Shown: one piece after another, positions 1 through 6,657 of the stretch
Position numbering within the stretch: the stretch's first letter is position 1
Layout of the letters: the number at the start of each line of letters is the position of its first letter
Assembly (NCBI RefSeq): GCF_024199905.1
Contig: NZ_JANAFB010000011.1
Span: 1 to 64,000 of the forward strand
DNA length: 64,000 nucleotides
Direction of reading: 5' to 3'
Source of the DNA: Rothia santali
Lineage (GTDB): Bacteria > Actinomycetota > Actinomycetes > Actinomycetales > Micrococcaceae
The notes under the pieces: generated by a model
What the model saw: only the letters and a program-made list of their open reading frames with translations
Databases searched by the model: none
What the model was told of the DNA's origin: nothing
Translations under genes and position numbers: made by a program

Positions 1-1277
1 CGGAGCCGACGGAATCCGGTGATCCGGAGCCGACGGAATCTGGCGATCCGGAGCCCACCGAATCTGGTGACCCCGAGCCGACCGAGCCTGGCGATCCGGA
101 GCCGACCGAGTCCGGTGACCCCGAGCCGACCGAGCCTGGTGACCCCGAGCCCACGGAGTCTGGTGACCCCGAGCCGACCGAGTCCGGTGATCCTGAGCCG
201 ACGGAGTCTGGTGACCCCGAGCCGACCGAGTCCGGTGATCCTGAGCCGACGGAGTCTGGTGACCCCGAGCCCACCGAATCTGGTGACCCCGAGCCCACCG
301 AGTCCGGTGATCCTGAGCCGACCGAATCTGGTGATCCTGAGCCGACCGAGCCTGGCGATCCGGAGCCCACGGAGTCTGGTGACCCCGAGCCGACCGAGTC
401 CGGTGATCCGGAGCCGACGGAATCCGGTGATCCGGAGCCGACGGAATCTGGCGATCCGGAGCCCACCGAATCTGGTGACCCCGAGCCGACCGAGCCTGGC
501 GATCCGGAGCCGACCGAGTCCGGTGACCCCGAGCCCACGGAGTCTGGTGACCCCGAGCCGACCGAGCCTGGCGATCCTGAGCCGACCGAATCTGGCGATC
601 CTGAGCCGACCGAGTCCGGTGATCCGGAGCCGACCGAATCTGGTGATCCGGAGCCGACCGAGCCTGGCGATCCGGAGCCCACGGAATCTGGTGACCCCGA
701 GCCGACCGAGCCTGGCGATCCTGAGCCGACGGAATCCGGTAACCCGGAGCCCACGGAGTCCGGCGATCCCGAGCCGACCGAACCCGGTGACTCCCAGCCA
801 AGCCCCTCCGCGTCCTCATCGGACGGCGGGATCGGAGGCGACGCTGATGGACCCGGCACCTCCGATCCCGAGGCTCCGGAGCCTTCCGAGGGCGGCAGCC
901 CCGGTGGTTCCGGTGAGGAAGGAACTCCCGGTGACTCCGCTCCCGGTTCCGAGGATTCCGGGGACCCCGCCCCCGGCTCCGGGGACTCGATCCCGGGTCC
1001 TGAAGGATCCGCCACCGGCGACCCTGGAATCCCGGCCGGACCGGGCAACCCCGGTGGCCCCGATGCCCCGGCCGACCCCGGCGCCGCCGCACCCGGTGCG
1101 GACGGTGGCGTCTACCCCGTCGGCCCCGATGCCCCAGCGGGCGCGGACGGTTCCGGCGAGGAGGGCCTCGCCAACACCGGCCTCAACACCGCTGGGTGGG
1201 TGGCCGGGGGACTCGCGCTGGCGCTGGTCGGAGGCGGCCTGATCGCCGCGGGCATCCGGCGTCGCAGGAGCTCCTAG
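1..1277 (+). CDS. Repeat-rich cell-wall surface protein with LANTG sorting signal (3' part only)
   Basis: The gene enters from outside the window; reading starts at base 3 and ends with TAG at 1275-1277. The first ~264 visible residues are an acidic octapeptide repeat (E-P-T-E-S/P-G-D-P). A Pro/Gly/Ser/Glu-rich linker follows. The C-terminus has the motif LANTG, a hydrophobic segment of about 20 residues and the basic tail RRRRSS, which is a cell-wall sorting signal. In high-GC actinobacteria LAXTG is the motif reported for class E sortases, so the protein is probably covalently anchored to peptidoglycan, with the repeat acting as a wall-spanning stalk. The functional head lies upstream of the window. 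The sortase at 2192-2911 looks like class F, so it need not be the enzyme that anchors this protein. Confidence 0.85.
   Translation, partial: EPTESGDPEPTESGDPEPTESGDPEPTEPGDPEPTESGDPEPTEPGDPEPTESGDPEPTESGDPEPTESGDPEPTESGDPEPTESGDPEPTESGDPEPTESGDPEPTESGDPEPTEPGDPEPTESGDPEPTESGDPEPTESGDPEPTESGDPEPTESGDPEPTEPGDPEPTESGDPEPTESGDPEPTEPGDPEPTESGDPEPTESGDPEPTESGDPEPTEPGDPEPTESGDPEPTEPGDPEPTESGNPEPTESGDPEPTEPGDSQPSPSASSSDGGIGGDADGPGTSDPEAPEPSEGGSPGGSGEEGTPGDSAPGSEDSGDPAPGSGDSIPGPEGSATGDPGIPAGPGNPGGPDAPADPGAAAPGADGGVYPVGPDAPAGADGSGEEGLANTGLNTAGWVAGGLALALVGGGLIAAGIRRRRSS
3..794 (+). repeat. Tandem 24-bp repeat, about 33 units, encoding E-P-T-E-S/P-G-D-P
   Basis: GAG-CCG/CCC codons recur every 24 bases from position 3 to 771, about 33 units, before the repeat decays into a QPSPSAS linker. 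The array continues out of the window. Units differ mainly at third codon positions and at the Ser/Pro position. Because 24 is a multiple of three and the unit has no stop in the other frames, two further frames stay open. The resulting Arg/Ser/Pro-rich frame at 19-1242 is an artefact. Confidence 0.95.
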
Positions 1278-1330
1278 GCTCCGGAGCGGCGACCCGCAGC
1301 GCGTGAGCGCATCGCGGGACCGCCACGCCA

Positions 1331-1363
1331 CGAAGGGGGCAGGCTGCGCGCCTGCCCCCTTCG
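1331..1363. terminator. Rho-independent-type hairpin between convergent genes
   Basis: Perfect 13-bp arms (CGAAGGGGGCAGG and its complement CCTGCCCCCTTCG) enclose a 7-base loop. The hairpin lies after the surface protein stop and before the end of the convergent PepSY remnant. There is no long T tract, which is common in high-GC actinobacteria. It probably serves both strands. Confidence 0.7.
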
Positions 1364-1393
1364 CCGTCTGGTGCCGTCCCTCGCGACGACTCG

Positions 1394-2160
1394 TCAGGCG
1401 GAGGGCGCCCGCCGCCGCTCAGCGGTCTTGTGCTCCTTCGCCCGGTGCATCCGGCCGACGACGACCTGCCGCAGGAGGTCGATCACCAGAACCCCGCCAG
1501 CGTGATCCCGAACAGCGGGATGAACAGCCCGACCAGCACCGCCGGGATCCCCACCGCGAGCCACGCCCACCACGGCGCCCGCGGCAGCGCGGGCTTCGGG
1601 GCCTTGGGGTGGACGCCTCCCGCCGTGCCCGGCGTCGGCCCTTCCGCGCCCTCAGCCGAGAGGTTAGCTGGGGGGCACAGCACCAGCCCGCCCAGCGCGA
1701 CGACCCACAGCCACGACGCCGCCAGCTCGGAGTACAGGCGCCCGGTGTCGCCCAGGTGCAGCCCGTCGATCCAGGTGCGCAGCGGCAGCGAGCCGGAGGT
1801 GCCGTAGACCGCGAGGTCGCCCCGGATCTCACCGGTGACCGGGTCGACGAAGACCGCCTCCGACGTCGAGGGCTCGGCGGTCGCGGGGTCCACGAACATC
1901 ACGCGCGTGGTCTGCCCCGGCTCCGAGGCGGGTCGGACGGCGGAGAGCTGGGCGGCGGCGTCGGCCCCTTCGCCCGGGCCGTTCCGGTCGTCCAGGTAGG
2001 CGATCGCGGCGGCGACCTGCTCGTCGAGGCTCAGGGGGCGAACGGTGCGGCGGCACGGGCGAACGGTGTATCAGCGTCACCGAACGGCGCGGCGTCGTCG
2101 CCCGCGGTCGGCCGGTCTCTCCCTGGGGTCCCACCGTAGAGGATCCGCGTGACGATGGCC
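1394..2160 (-). pseudogene. Decayed PepSY-associated membrane protein
   Basis: On the minus strand three frame segments join into one recognisable protein. The middle segment (about 1483-2070) contains the PepSY_TM features VFVDPVTGEI and WIDGLHLGDTGRLYSE followed by a membrane helix. Near 2036 the upstream part continues in another frame (ends APFAP, resumes LSLDEQVAAAI). Near 1490 the last helix ends prematurely in GITLAGFW, while the next frame gives a fitting C-terminus (VLVIDLLRQVVVGRMHRAK...) up to a stop at 1394. The usual N-terminal helix of PepSY-TM proteins is missing, because the sortase gene starts soon after. Two indels plus a missing start make a pseudogene most likely. Two sequencing errors could explain the frames but not the missing N-terminus. 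The 5' limit is uncertain. Confidence 0.7.
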
Positions 2161-2191
2161 GGCACGGCCGGGAGCCCGCCCACCTCGGGTC

Positions 2192-2911
2192 CTAGGGGAC
2201 CAGGCTCGCGTAGACGACGTAGTTGTCGTCGAAGAGGCCGGTCTCGGGGTCGTAGCCGTCGCAGGTGATCAGGCGCAGCTCGGCGTCGTCGGTGTTGCCG
2301 TAGACCTGGAAGGTCGGGAACTCGTTCTTCGCGTAGGCCTCGCCGCGGGTCACGGCGAAGGTCGCGACCGAGCCGTCCTCGCGGGTCACCTTCACGGTGT
2401 CGCCGGGGTTCAGCGAGCGGAGGTTGGCGAAGACGCCCTCCCCGCCGGCGGTGTCGTTGACGTGGCCCAGGAACACCGAGGGCCCGCGCTCGCCCGGGGT
2501 GGGGGAACCGTCGTACCAGCTCGCCGGGGCGCCCGGATTCGTGGGAGGGACGTCGAGGGCGTCGTTGTCCTGGAGGCCGAGGTGCAGGGTGAGGGTGTCG
2601 ACCCCGATGGAGGGGATCGCGAGGGTCACGGGCGCCGAGCGCTCCATGACCGGGGGAAGGTCGGGGACCGCCGACGGCGACGCCGCCGGGGACTCAGCCC
2701 CGGGTGACGCCGCCGCGGCGGTGGGTGTCGCCTCGGCAGGCGAGGCGCTCTCGGAGACGTCGGGCGCGGCCGTCGATGCTTCGGGAGAGGGGGAGGCGCC
2801 CGCACCAGAGGCTTCCTCCATCGATCCGGAGGCACATCCCGCGAGGAGCAGGACCGCGGCGGCCGCGGAGGCCAGGAGGCCTCCGCGGCTGCCCATCGAT
2901 GACCGTGTCAT
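2192..2911 (-). CDS. Class F-like sortase with lipoprotein signal
   Basis: This 239-residue protein has a lipobox (LLLAGC, Cys26), an Ala/Ser/Pro/Glu-rich linker to about residue 88, and a sortase domain to the end. The catalytic His is visible in FLGHVND (about H150) and the Cys in LRLITCDGYD (about C217). The strand after the Cys reads FDDNYVVYA; the position aligning with the SrtA arginine appears to be Asn, so which Arg serves is unclear. Sortases are transpeptidases that cleave a sorting motif and join the protein to the envelope. The gene lies 33 bases downstream of the CHRD gene on the same strand, so it probably sits in one SigK-driven unit. A start at the internal Met6 is possible; AGGCGG precedes the first ATG. 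Confidence 0.85.
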   Translation of the reverse strand: MTRSSMGSRGGLLASAAAAVLLLAGCASGSMEEASGAGASPSPEASTAAPDVSESASPAEATPTAAAASPGAESPAASPSAVPDLPPVMERSAPVTLAIPSIGVDTLTLHLGLQDNDALDVPPTNPGAPASWYDGSPTPGERGPSVFLGHVNDTAGGEGVFANLRSLNPGDTVKVTREDGSVATFAVTRGEAYAKNEFPTFQVYGNTDDAELRLITCDGYDPETGLFDDNYVVYASLVP

Positions 2912-2931
2912 GACGTCGACCGCCTGTTTCG

Positions 2932-2949
2932 CCTAGGCCTAGGCCTAGG
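2932..2949. repeat. Three tandem CCTAGG hexamers over the end of the CHRD gene
   Basis: CCTAGG occurs three times back to back and includes the CHRD stop codon (2945-2947) in the gap before the sortase gene. Each unit is self-complementary. CTAG is usually rare in bacteria, so three adjacent copies stand out. No function is evident. Confidence 0.6.
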
Positions 2950-3757
2950 CCTCGGCCGAACGACGACGGCGCAGGTACAGCGCGCCGCCACCCAGGGCGA
3001 CCAGGCCGGCGGCGCCGGCGCTCATGCCGACGATCGCGGCGGTGTTGTCGGTGCCCTGAGCCACGCCGGTGTCAGCGCCGCCCGAGGGCATGCCGCCGTC
3101 CATCTGCGAGGCCATCAGCGGGCCACAGGCGGCCGGAAGGGTCGCGGCCAGCGGCAGCGACGGGTCCAGCTCGCTCATCTCGTTCTGAGCCTGCTCGCTC
3201 AGGAGGGTCGGGTCCACACCGTGGACGACGACGACGGCGGTGCCGTTCTCGATGGCGGCCTTGGTGGCGTCATCGATCTCGATGGTCCGCTCGTAGGTGT
3301 ACGAGCTGCCGCCCGGGAAGCGGTCCACCGCGAGGCCGGAGTCCGCGCTGGTGTCACCCTCGGTGGTCAGCGAGCTGGCGATCATGCCGTAGTACTCGTG
3401 ACCCTCGGCCACGTTCACGGCGCCGTCGCCGTTCTCGTCAGCCTCGGGGGGAGGGCAGACACCCTGGGCGCCGATGTGGATGTGCTGCGCGTGCGGGAAG
3501 GGGCCGTCCATGAAGGTCTCGGCGGCGCCCTGCACGTGCATGCTGACGGTGGCCTCGTTGCCGTTGACCGAAACGGTCGCGTCACCGGTGGTGCCGCTGT
3601 TGTTCATGGAGTTCAGGGTAGCCATGGAGGTCCAGGAACCGGTGGAGGCCGCGGGCTCCACGGAGTCACCGTGGCTGTGGGCCGCGGCGGGGGCTGCGGC
3701 CATGGCGAGGGCGCCCAGCGCCAGAGCGGGTGCTGCGAGGAACGTTGACTTACGCAT
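2945..3757 (-). CDS. Secreted CHRD-domain surface protein with C-terminal anchor
   Basis: The 270-residue product has a signal peptide (cleavage likely after ..PAAA, residue 26), a His-rich start (HSHGD), and a CHRD-type domain over about residues 40-210 (HAQHIHIG, GHEYYGMIASSL, VVVVHGVDP, CGPL). A Gly/Ala helix near 244-262 and a RRRRSAEA tail follow. There is no LPXTG or LAXTG, so it is probably held by the helix. CHRD domains come from chordin; their bacterial role is unknown. A SigK-type promoter lies about 60 bases upstream (3817-3843). Together with sigK-rskA and the sortase this looks like a dedicated envelope module. AGGAG precedes the ATG. Confidence 0.85.
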   Translation of the reverse strand: MRKSTFLAAPALALGALAMAAAPAAAHSHGDSVEPAASTGSWTSMATLNSMNNSGTTGDATVSVNGNEATVSMHVQGAAETFMDGPFPHAQHIHIGAQGVCPPPEADENGDGAVNVAEGHEYYGMIASSLTTEGDTSADSGLAVDRFPGGSSYTYERTIEIDDATKAAIENGTAVVVVHGVDPTLLSEQAQNEMSELDPSLPLAATLPAACGPLMASQMDGGMPSGGADTGVAQGTDNTAAIVGMSAGAAGLVALGGGALYLRRRRSAEA

Positions 3758-3816
3758 CGGAATTTCTCCTCATGTTCTCGTGCGACGTCGCCCCGGTACC
3801 GGAGCGTACGTGTGAG

Positions 3817-3843
3817 ATTCGGCACCGTGGACGGGGCGGATGG
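3817..3843 (-). promoter_or_regulatory. SigK-type promoter for the CHRD-sortase unit
   Basis: On the minus strand CCATCC (3838-3843) is separated by exactly 15 bases from CCGAAT (3817-3822). This equals the mycobacterial SigK consensus as I recall it (CCATCC-N15-18-CCGAAT). A second CCATCC lies 8 bases further upstream. The inferred leader to the start codon is about 50 bases. Confidence 0.75.
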
Positions 3844-3932
3844 GTGGATGGGAAATTTTTCTGAGAAATTTCTGTGCCGGGCCTCGGCCACCCCTGAATC
3901 GGGGGACATATCGATGAATTGTCATAGATCAC

Positions 3933-3959
3933 CCATCCACCTTTCAGCCGGTGCCGAAC
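3933..3959 (+). promoter_or_regulatory. SigK-type promoter for sigK (autoregulation)
   Basis: On the plus strand CCATCC (3933-3938), 15 bases, then CCGAAC (3954-3959). This differs by one base from the consensus box at 3817-3843 and points towards sigK, about 115 bases upstream of its GTG. It implies positive autoregulation of sigK-rskA. The 320-base intergenic region otherwise holds an A/T-rich stretch near 3850-3872 and no gene. Confidence 0.7.
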
Positions 3960-4077
3960 ATGAAGTGACACTCTCGTCGAGAACAGTGGAAGGCCGGGTG
4001 GCATATGGCATAGTTCGAGGGACTACCGCCCCAGGACGGGCGAAGACCCCTCTGACGCGACGGAATAGCGAGAACAC

Positions 4078-4695
4078 GTGAGTTCAACTCCCGATGCTCA
4101 GGACGGTGGCGACAGATCCTCACGCAAGGGTCGTCTTGCCGCCGACGAGGCATCCCACGCCGAGCTGGTTCGACTCAGCGCGACGGGCGACGAGCACGCC
4201 TTCGCGCAGCTGTACGATGCCACCGCTCCGGTCGTGTACGGAGTCGCGGTGCGTCTGCTCCGCTCACCTGATCTCGCAGCCGAGGTCGTGCAAGAGGTGT
4301 ACCTGATGGCGTGGCAGCAGTCGGCCCGGTTCGATCCCCAGCGGGGGAGCGTCAAAGCTTGGCTGTGTACTATGGCGCATCGGCGGGCCGTGGACAGCAT
4401 CCGGTCCGTTCAGCGCCAGCGCGATCGCGACGAGCAGTACGAGGGAACCCGCGCGGAGTCGTCCGAAGGCGACTCCACTTGGGGCCAAGTGGAAGAGAAA
4501 CTGGACAACGATGACGTCCGCAACGGGCTGACTAGCCTCAGTCGGATTCAGAGGGAGGCTGTGTGCCTGGTGTATTTCCGGGGCTTCAGTCACCGAGAGG
4601 TGGCGGAGCATCTGAAGATACCCCTGGGAACGGCCAAGTCCCGAATCCGCGATGGGCTGGTGGGCTTGCGGACGGCACTGGGGGAGCAATGGTGA
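4078..4695 (+). CDS. sigK: ECF RNA polymerase sigma factor, SigK type
   Basis: The 205-residue protein has sigma region 2 at about residues 40-110 (FAQLYDATAPVVYGVAVRLL, EVVQEVYLMAW, WLCTMAHRRAVDSIR) and region 4 at about 145-200 (LTSLSRIQREAVCLVYF, SHREVAEHLKIPLGTAKSRI). It directs RNA polymerase to its own promoter class and is held inactive by the anti-sigma factor encoded just downstream, whose start overlaps the sigK stop (ATGGTGA). The SigK assignment rests on the RskA-domain partner and on two SigK-consensus promoters in the adjacent intergenic region. GTG 4078 is used as start without a strong Shine-Dalgarno site. Base composition is less GC-rich than most of the window. Confidence 0.88.
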   Translation: MSSTPDAQDGGDRSSRKGRLAADEASHAELVRLSATGDEHAFAQLYDATAPVVYGVAVRLLRSPDLAAEVVQEVYLMAWQQSARFDPQRGSVKAWLCTMAHRRAVDSIRSVQRQRDRDEQYEGTRAESSEGDSTWGQVEEKLDNDDVRNGLTSLSRIQREAVCLVYFRGFSHREVAEHLKIPLGTAKSRIRDGLVGLRTALGEQW

Positions 4696-5045
4696 ACGAC
4701 GGAGCGGGAAGGCATAGCTGGGCAGACGACGTCCACGCGGACGCCGCGCTCTATGCCGTTGACGCCCTCGACGACGACGAGGCGCGAGCATTTGAGGCGC
4801 ACCTGGCGGACTGCGCCATGTGCCAGGAGGAGGTCGACTCCTTCCGCGGCACGGGTGCGGAGCTGGCGGGGTCCCTGCCGGTGGAGCCGCCGCCGGAGCT
4901 GCGCGCGAGCGTGCTGACCGCGGTCCACGAGGCCGGGCGCGCCGGCGTCGTCCCGGAGGCGGAGGACGCGGCCGCCGCGGAGGCGGGCGCGGAGCCGCCG
5001 CGCGAGCGGATCGTGGTGGCGCGCCGGACGCGCAGCGGGACGTAG
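4689..5045 (+). CDS. rskA: Anti-sigma-K factor, N-terminal sigma-binding domain, ended by in-frame TAG
   Basis: ATG 4689 overlaps the end of sigK, giving translational coupling. The 118-residue product is the cytoplasmic anti-sigma domain of RskA: ADAALYAVDALDDDEARAF and a zinc-finger-like H-x3-C-x2-C (EAHLADCAMC), then an acidic linker. Translation stops at TAG 5043-5045. The same frame continues past the stop into the membrane and RskA domains (5070-5594), so this is the front half of a normal RskA gene. As written, the protein could bind SigK but would not be membrane-tethered and could not be released by regulated proteolysis. Possibilities are a real nonsense mutation, stop-codon readthrough, or a base-call error. 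Confidence 0.8.
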   Translation: MVNDGAGRHSWADDVHADAALYAVDALDDDEARAFEAHLADCAMCQEEVDSFRGTGAELAGSLPVEPPPELRASVLTAVHEAGRAGVVPEAEDAAAAEAGAEPPRERIVVARRTRSGT

Positions 5046-5594
5046 CCGAGGCACGCCGGACGGCACCCGGTGGACGAGGGTCCCCCCGGGCACCCCGTGC
5101 GCCGGCCGGCCACCGTGCACTCCCTCGACGCCCGCCGCACTCGCCGCAATCGCTGGATCCTCGCCGCCGCCGCGGCCGCGGTGGTCCCCGGCGTCGCACT
5201 GGGCGGCTGGGCCCTGGGCCAGCAGTCGGCGCAGCAGGACCAGCAGGTGATCGCGCAGGAGCAGCAGCGCCAGGAGCGCCTGCTGGCCGCGCCCGACGTC
5301 GAGGTCCAGCGCGTGCAGATGGACGGCGGCGCCGCCACGATCTTCGCCTCCCGGGACCGGGACGCCGCGCTGCTCGTGGCCTCGGACTTCCCGGACCCGG
5401 GCGAGGGCAAGCAGTACCAGCTGTGGCTCCTGGAGGACGGCACGCCGGTGCCGGACGTGACCTTCGACGGCGGCCAGAGCGACGTCTGGGCCTCCGGGGA
5501 CCTGGCCGGCGTCCAGGCCATGGCGGTCACCGTGGAGCCCGCGGGCGGCTCCGAGCACCCCACCACCGACCCGCTGATGGTCGCCGACCTCTGA
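5046..5594 (+). pseudogene. rskA: RskA membrane and extracytoplasmic part, downstream of the in-frame stop
   Basis: In the same frame as the preceding gene, with no other stop, the sequence continues to a TGA at 5592-5594. It encodes a basic stretch (DARRTRRNRW), one membrane helix (ILAAAAAAVVPGVALGGWAL), a Gln-rich stalk and the RskA extracytoplasmic domain (KQYQLWLLEDGTPVPD, AVTVEPAGGSEHPTTDP). GTG 5070 is a possible restart, but no convincing Shine-Dalgarno site precedes it. If made separately it would be a membrane protein without the sigma-binding domain. Domain order and length match one RskA protein of about 301 residues cut by a single TAG. Confidence 0.75.
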
Positions 5595-5598
5595 TCCG

Positions 5599-5769
5599 GG
5601 CCCGCCTCGATGGCTCCGGACCCCGCGGGTGCCGGCCCCCGATGGCTCAGGCCTCCGAGGGTGCCGACTCCCGAGGGCTCCGGCCCCCGCGGGTACCGAC
5701 TCCCGAGGGCGCCGACCGCCGGATGGTTCCGAGCCCCCGGTGGCTCGGGCCCCGCGGCGCGGCCCGGTA
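5599..5769. repeat. Degenerate GC-rich low-complexity tract between convergent genes
   Basis: The stretch between rskA and the convergent GntR gene consists of diverged copies of a roughly 30-base unit built from CCCCCGAGGGTGCCGACTCC-like segments. It has no supported gene. Several C-run/G-run inverted pairs could form terminator hairpins. Confidence 0.5.
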
Positions 5770-5779
5770 GCGGCCCCGC

Positions 5780-6550
5780 TCAGACGGCGTCGACGTCGTC
5801 CCGCGCGGCCTCGCTGACCATGCTCAGATGCGCGCGGACCAGGCGCTCCGCGCGCTCGGGATCCCGGTCCAGGAAGGCGCCCACGAGCCGCTCGTGCTCG
5901 TGGCGCATCTTGGGGATGTCGTCCCGCTTGAAGTTCACGACCTCCACGATCAGCGTCGAGTCCAGCATCAGGTCGCTCTCGCAGCGCACCAGGGCGGTGT
6001 TGCCCGTGGTCCCGACCAGTGCCACGTGCAGGTCCCGGTGTGCCCCGGCCGCCTCCATCACGACGCCGCCCTCCAGGACCCGCACGTAGGCCTCCAGGGC
6101 CTCCTGCAGCTCCGCCAGGGCCGCGTCCGACGCCGCCGCGCACTCCCGCGCCGCGTGCACCTCCAGGAGCAGCCGGGCCTCGAAGATGTCCTGCATCTCC
6201 TGCGCCGTGAAGGACCGGACCCGGGCGCTGCGGTAGGGGCGCAGCTCGATGAGCCGCTCCTTGGCGAGCAGGCGCAGCACGTCCCGCGCCGTGGTCCGGG
6301 AGGAGCCGTAGGTCTGCGTCAGCCACTTCTCCGTCAGCTCGGCGCCCGAGGCGAGGGCGCCCTCCACGATCGCCTCCCGGACCCGCCGCGTGATCTCCGC
6401 GGTGACGGGGTGCGAGTCGCCGCCGGGCGTGCCCCGCCCGGTCGTGGTGGGCGACGACTCGTCACCGGACGCGCCCCGCCCGTTCGCGGTGCCCGGCGCC
6501 CCGTCGAGATCGCCGTCGGCGCGGACACCAGGGCGCACTTCTTGTTTCAT
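5780..6550 (-). CDS. GntR-family (FCD subfamily) transcriptional regulator
   Basis: A winged helix-turn-helix occupies about residues 50-110 (GAELTEKWLTQTYGSSRTTARDVLRLLAKERLIEL). An FCD ligand domain follows, with metal-site-like histidines (DLHVALVG, MRHEHERLV, VRAHLSMV). The start is taken at the ATG at 6550, giving 256 residues; the frame is open upstream, but earlier residues would lie over the operators. It is divergent from the lyase-transporter-deacetylase operon, and two FCD-consensus palindromes sit between, so it probably represses that operon and itself until a substrate-derived acid binds. Confidence 0.85.
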   Translation of the reverse strand: MKQEVRPGVRADGDLDGAPGTANGRGASGDESSPTTTGRGTPGGDSHPVTAEITRRVREAIVEGALASGAELTEKWLTQTYGSSRTTARDVLRLLAKERLIELRPYRSARVRSFTAQEMQDIFEARLLLEVHAARECAAASDAALAELQEALEAYVRVLEGGVVMEAAGAHRDLHVALVGTTGNTALVRCESDLMLDSTLIVEVVNFKRDDIPKMRHEHERLVGAFLDRDPERAERLVRAHLSMVSEAARDDVDAV

Positions 6551-6567
6551 CTCAGTAAACTCTCTCG

Positions 6568-6635
6568 ATTGTCCTACAATCCTCTTGACAGAGGTGATCC
6601 ACGCCACCAGACTATACGAATAATTGTACGACAAT
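6568..6635. promoter_or_regulatory. Divergent promoter region with two FCD-GntR operators
   Basis: ATTGTCCTACAAT (6568-6580) and ATTGTACGACAAT (6623-6635) both fit the FCD-type consensus TNGTNNNACNA. Their centres are 55 bases apart, suggesting looping or blocking of both promoters. A TTGACA lies between them at 6585-6590 with TATAC at 6613-6617; the 22-base gap is long, so the exact promoter is uncertain. Confidence 0.75.
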
Positions 6636-6657
6636 CACGGATGTGAGAGGCGGAACG

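Noticed and set aside
19-1242. Open frame encoding a 407-residue Arg/Ser/Pro-rich repeat protein
   Set aside because: It is the shifted reading of the 24-bp repeat; the other frame has the surface-protein sorting signal and a correct end.
1303-2139. Plus-strand 278-residue open frame over the PepSY remnant
   Set aside because: Arg/Gln/Gly-rich antisense reading of the minus-strand gene; no domain seen.
2945-3757. LPXTG-type sorting signal on the CHRD protein
   Set aside because: It has a C-terminal helix and RRRR tail, but no LPXTG, LAXTG or NPXTN motif before the helix.
4590-6326. Minus-strand 578-residue open frame across rskA and the GntR gene
   Set aside because: Antisense of two recognised genes on opposite strands; composition typical of GC-rich shadow frames.
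6585-6617. Classical -35/-10 promoter pair TTGACA and TATAC in the GntR intergenic region
   Set aside because: The 22-base spacing is too long for a standard promoter, so it is not given as a separate feature.
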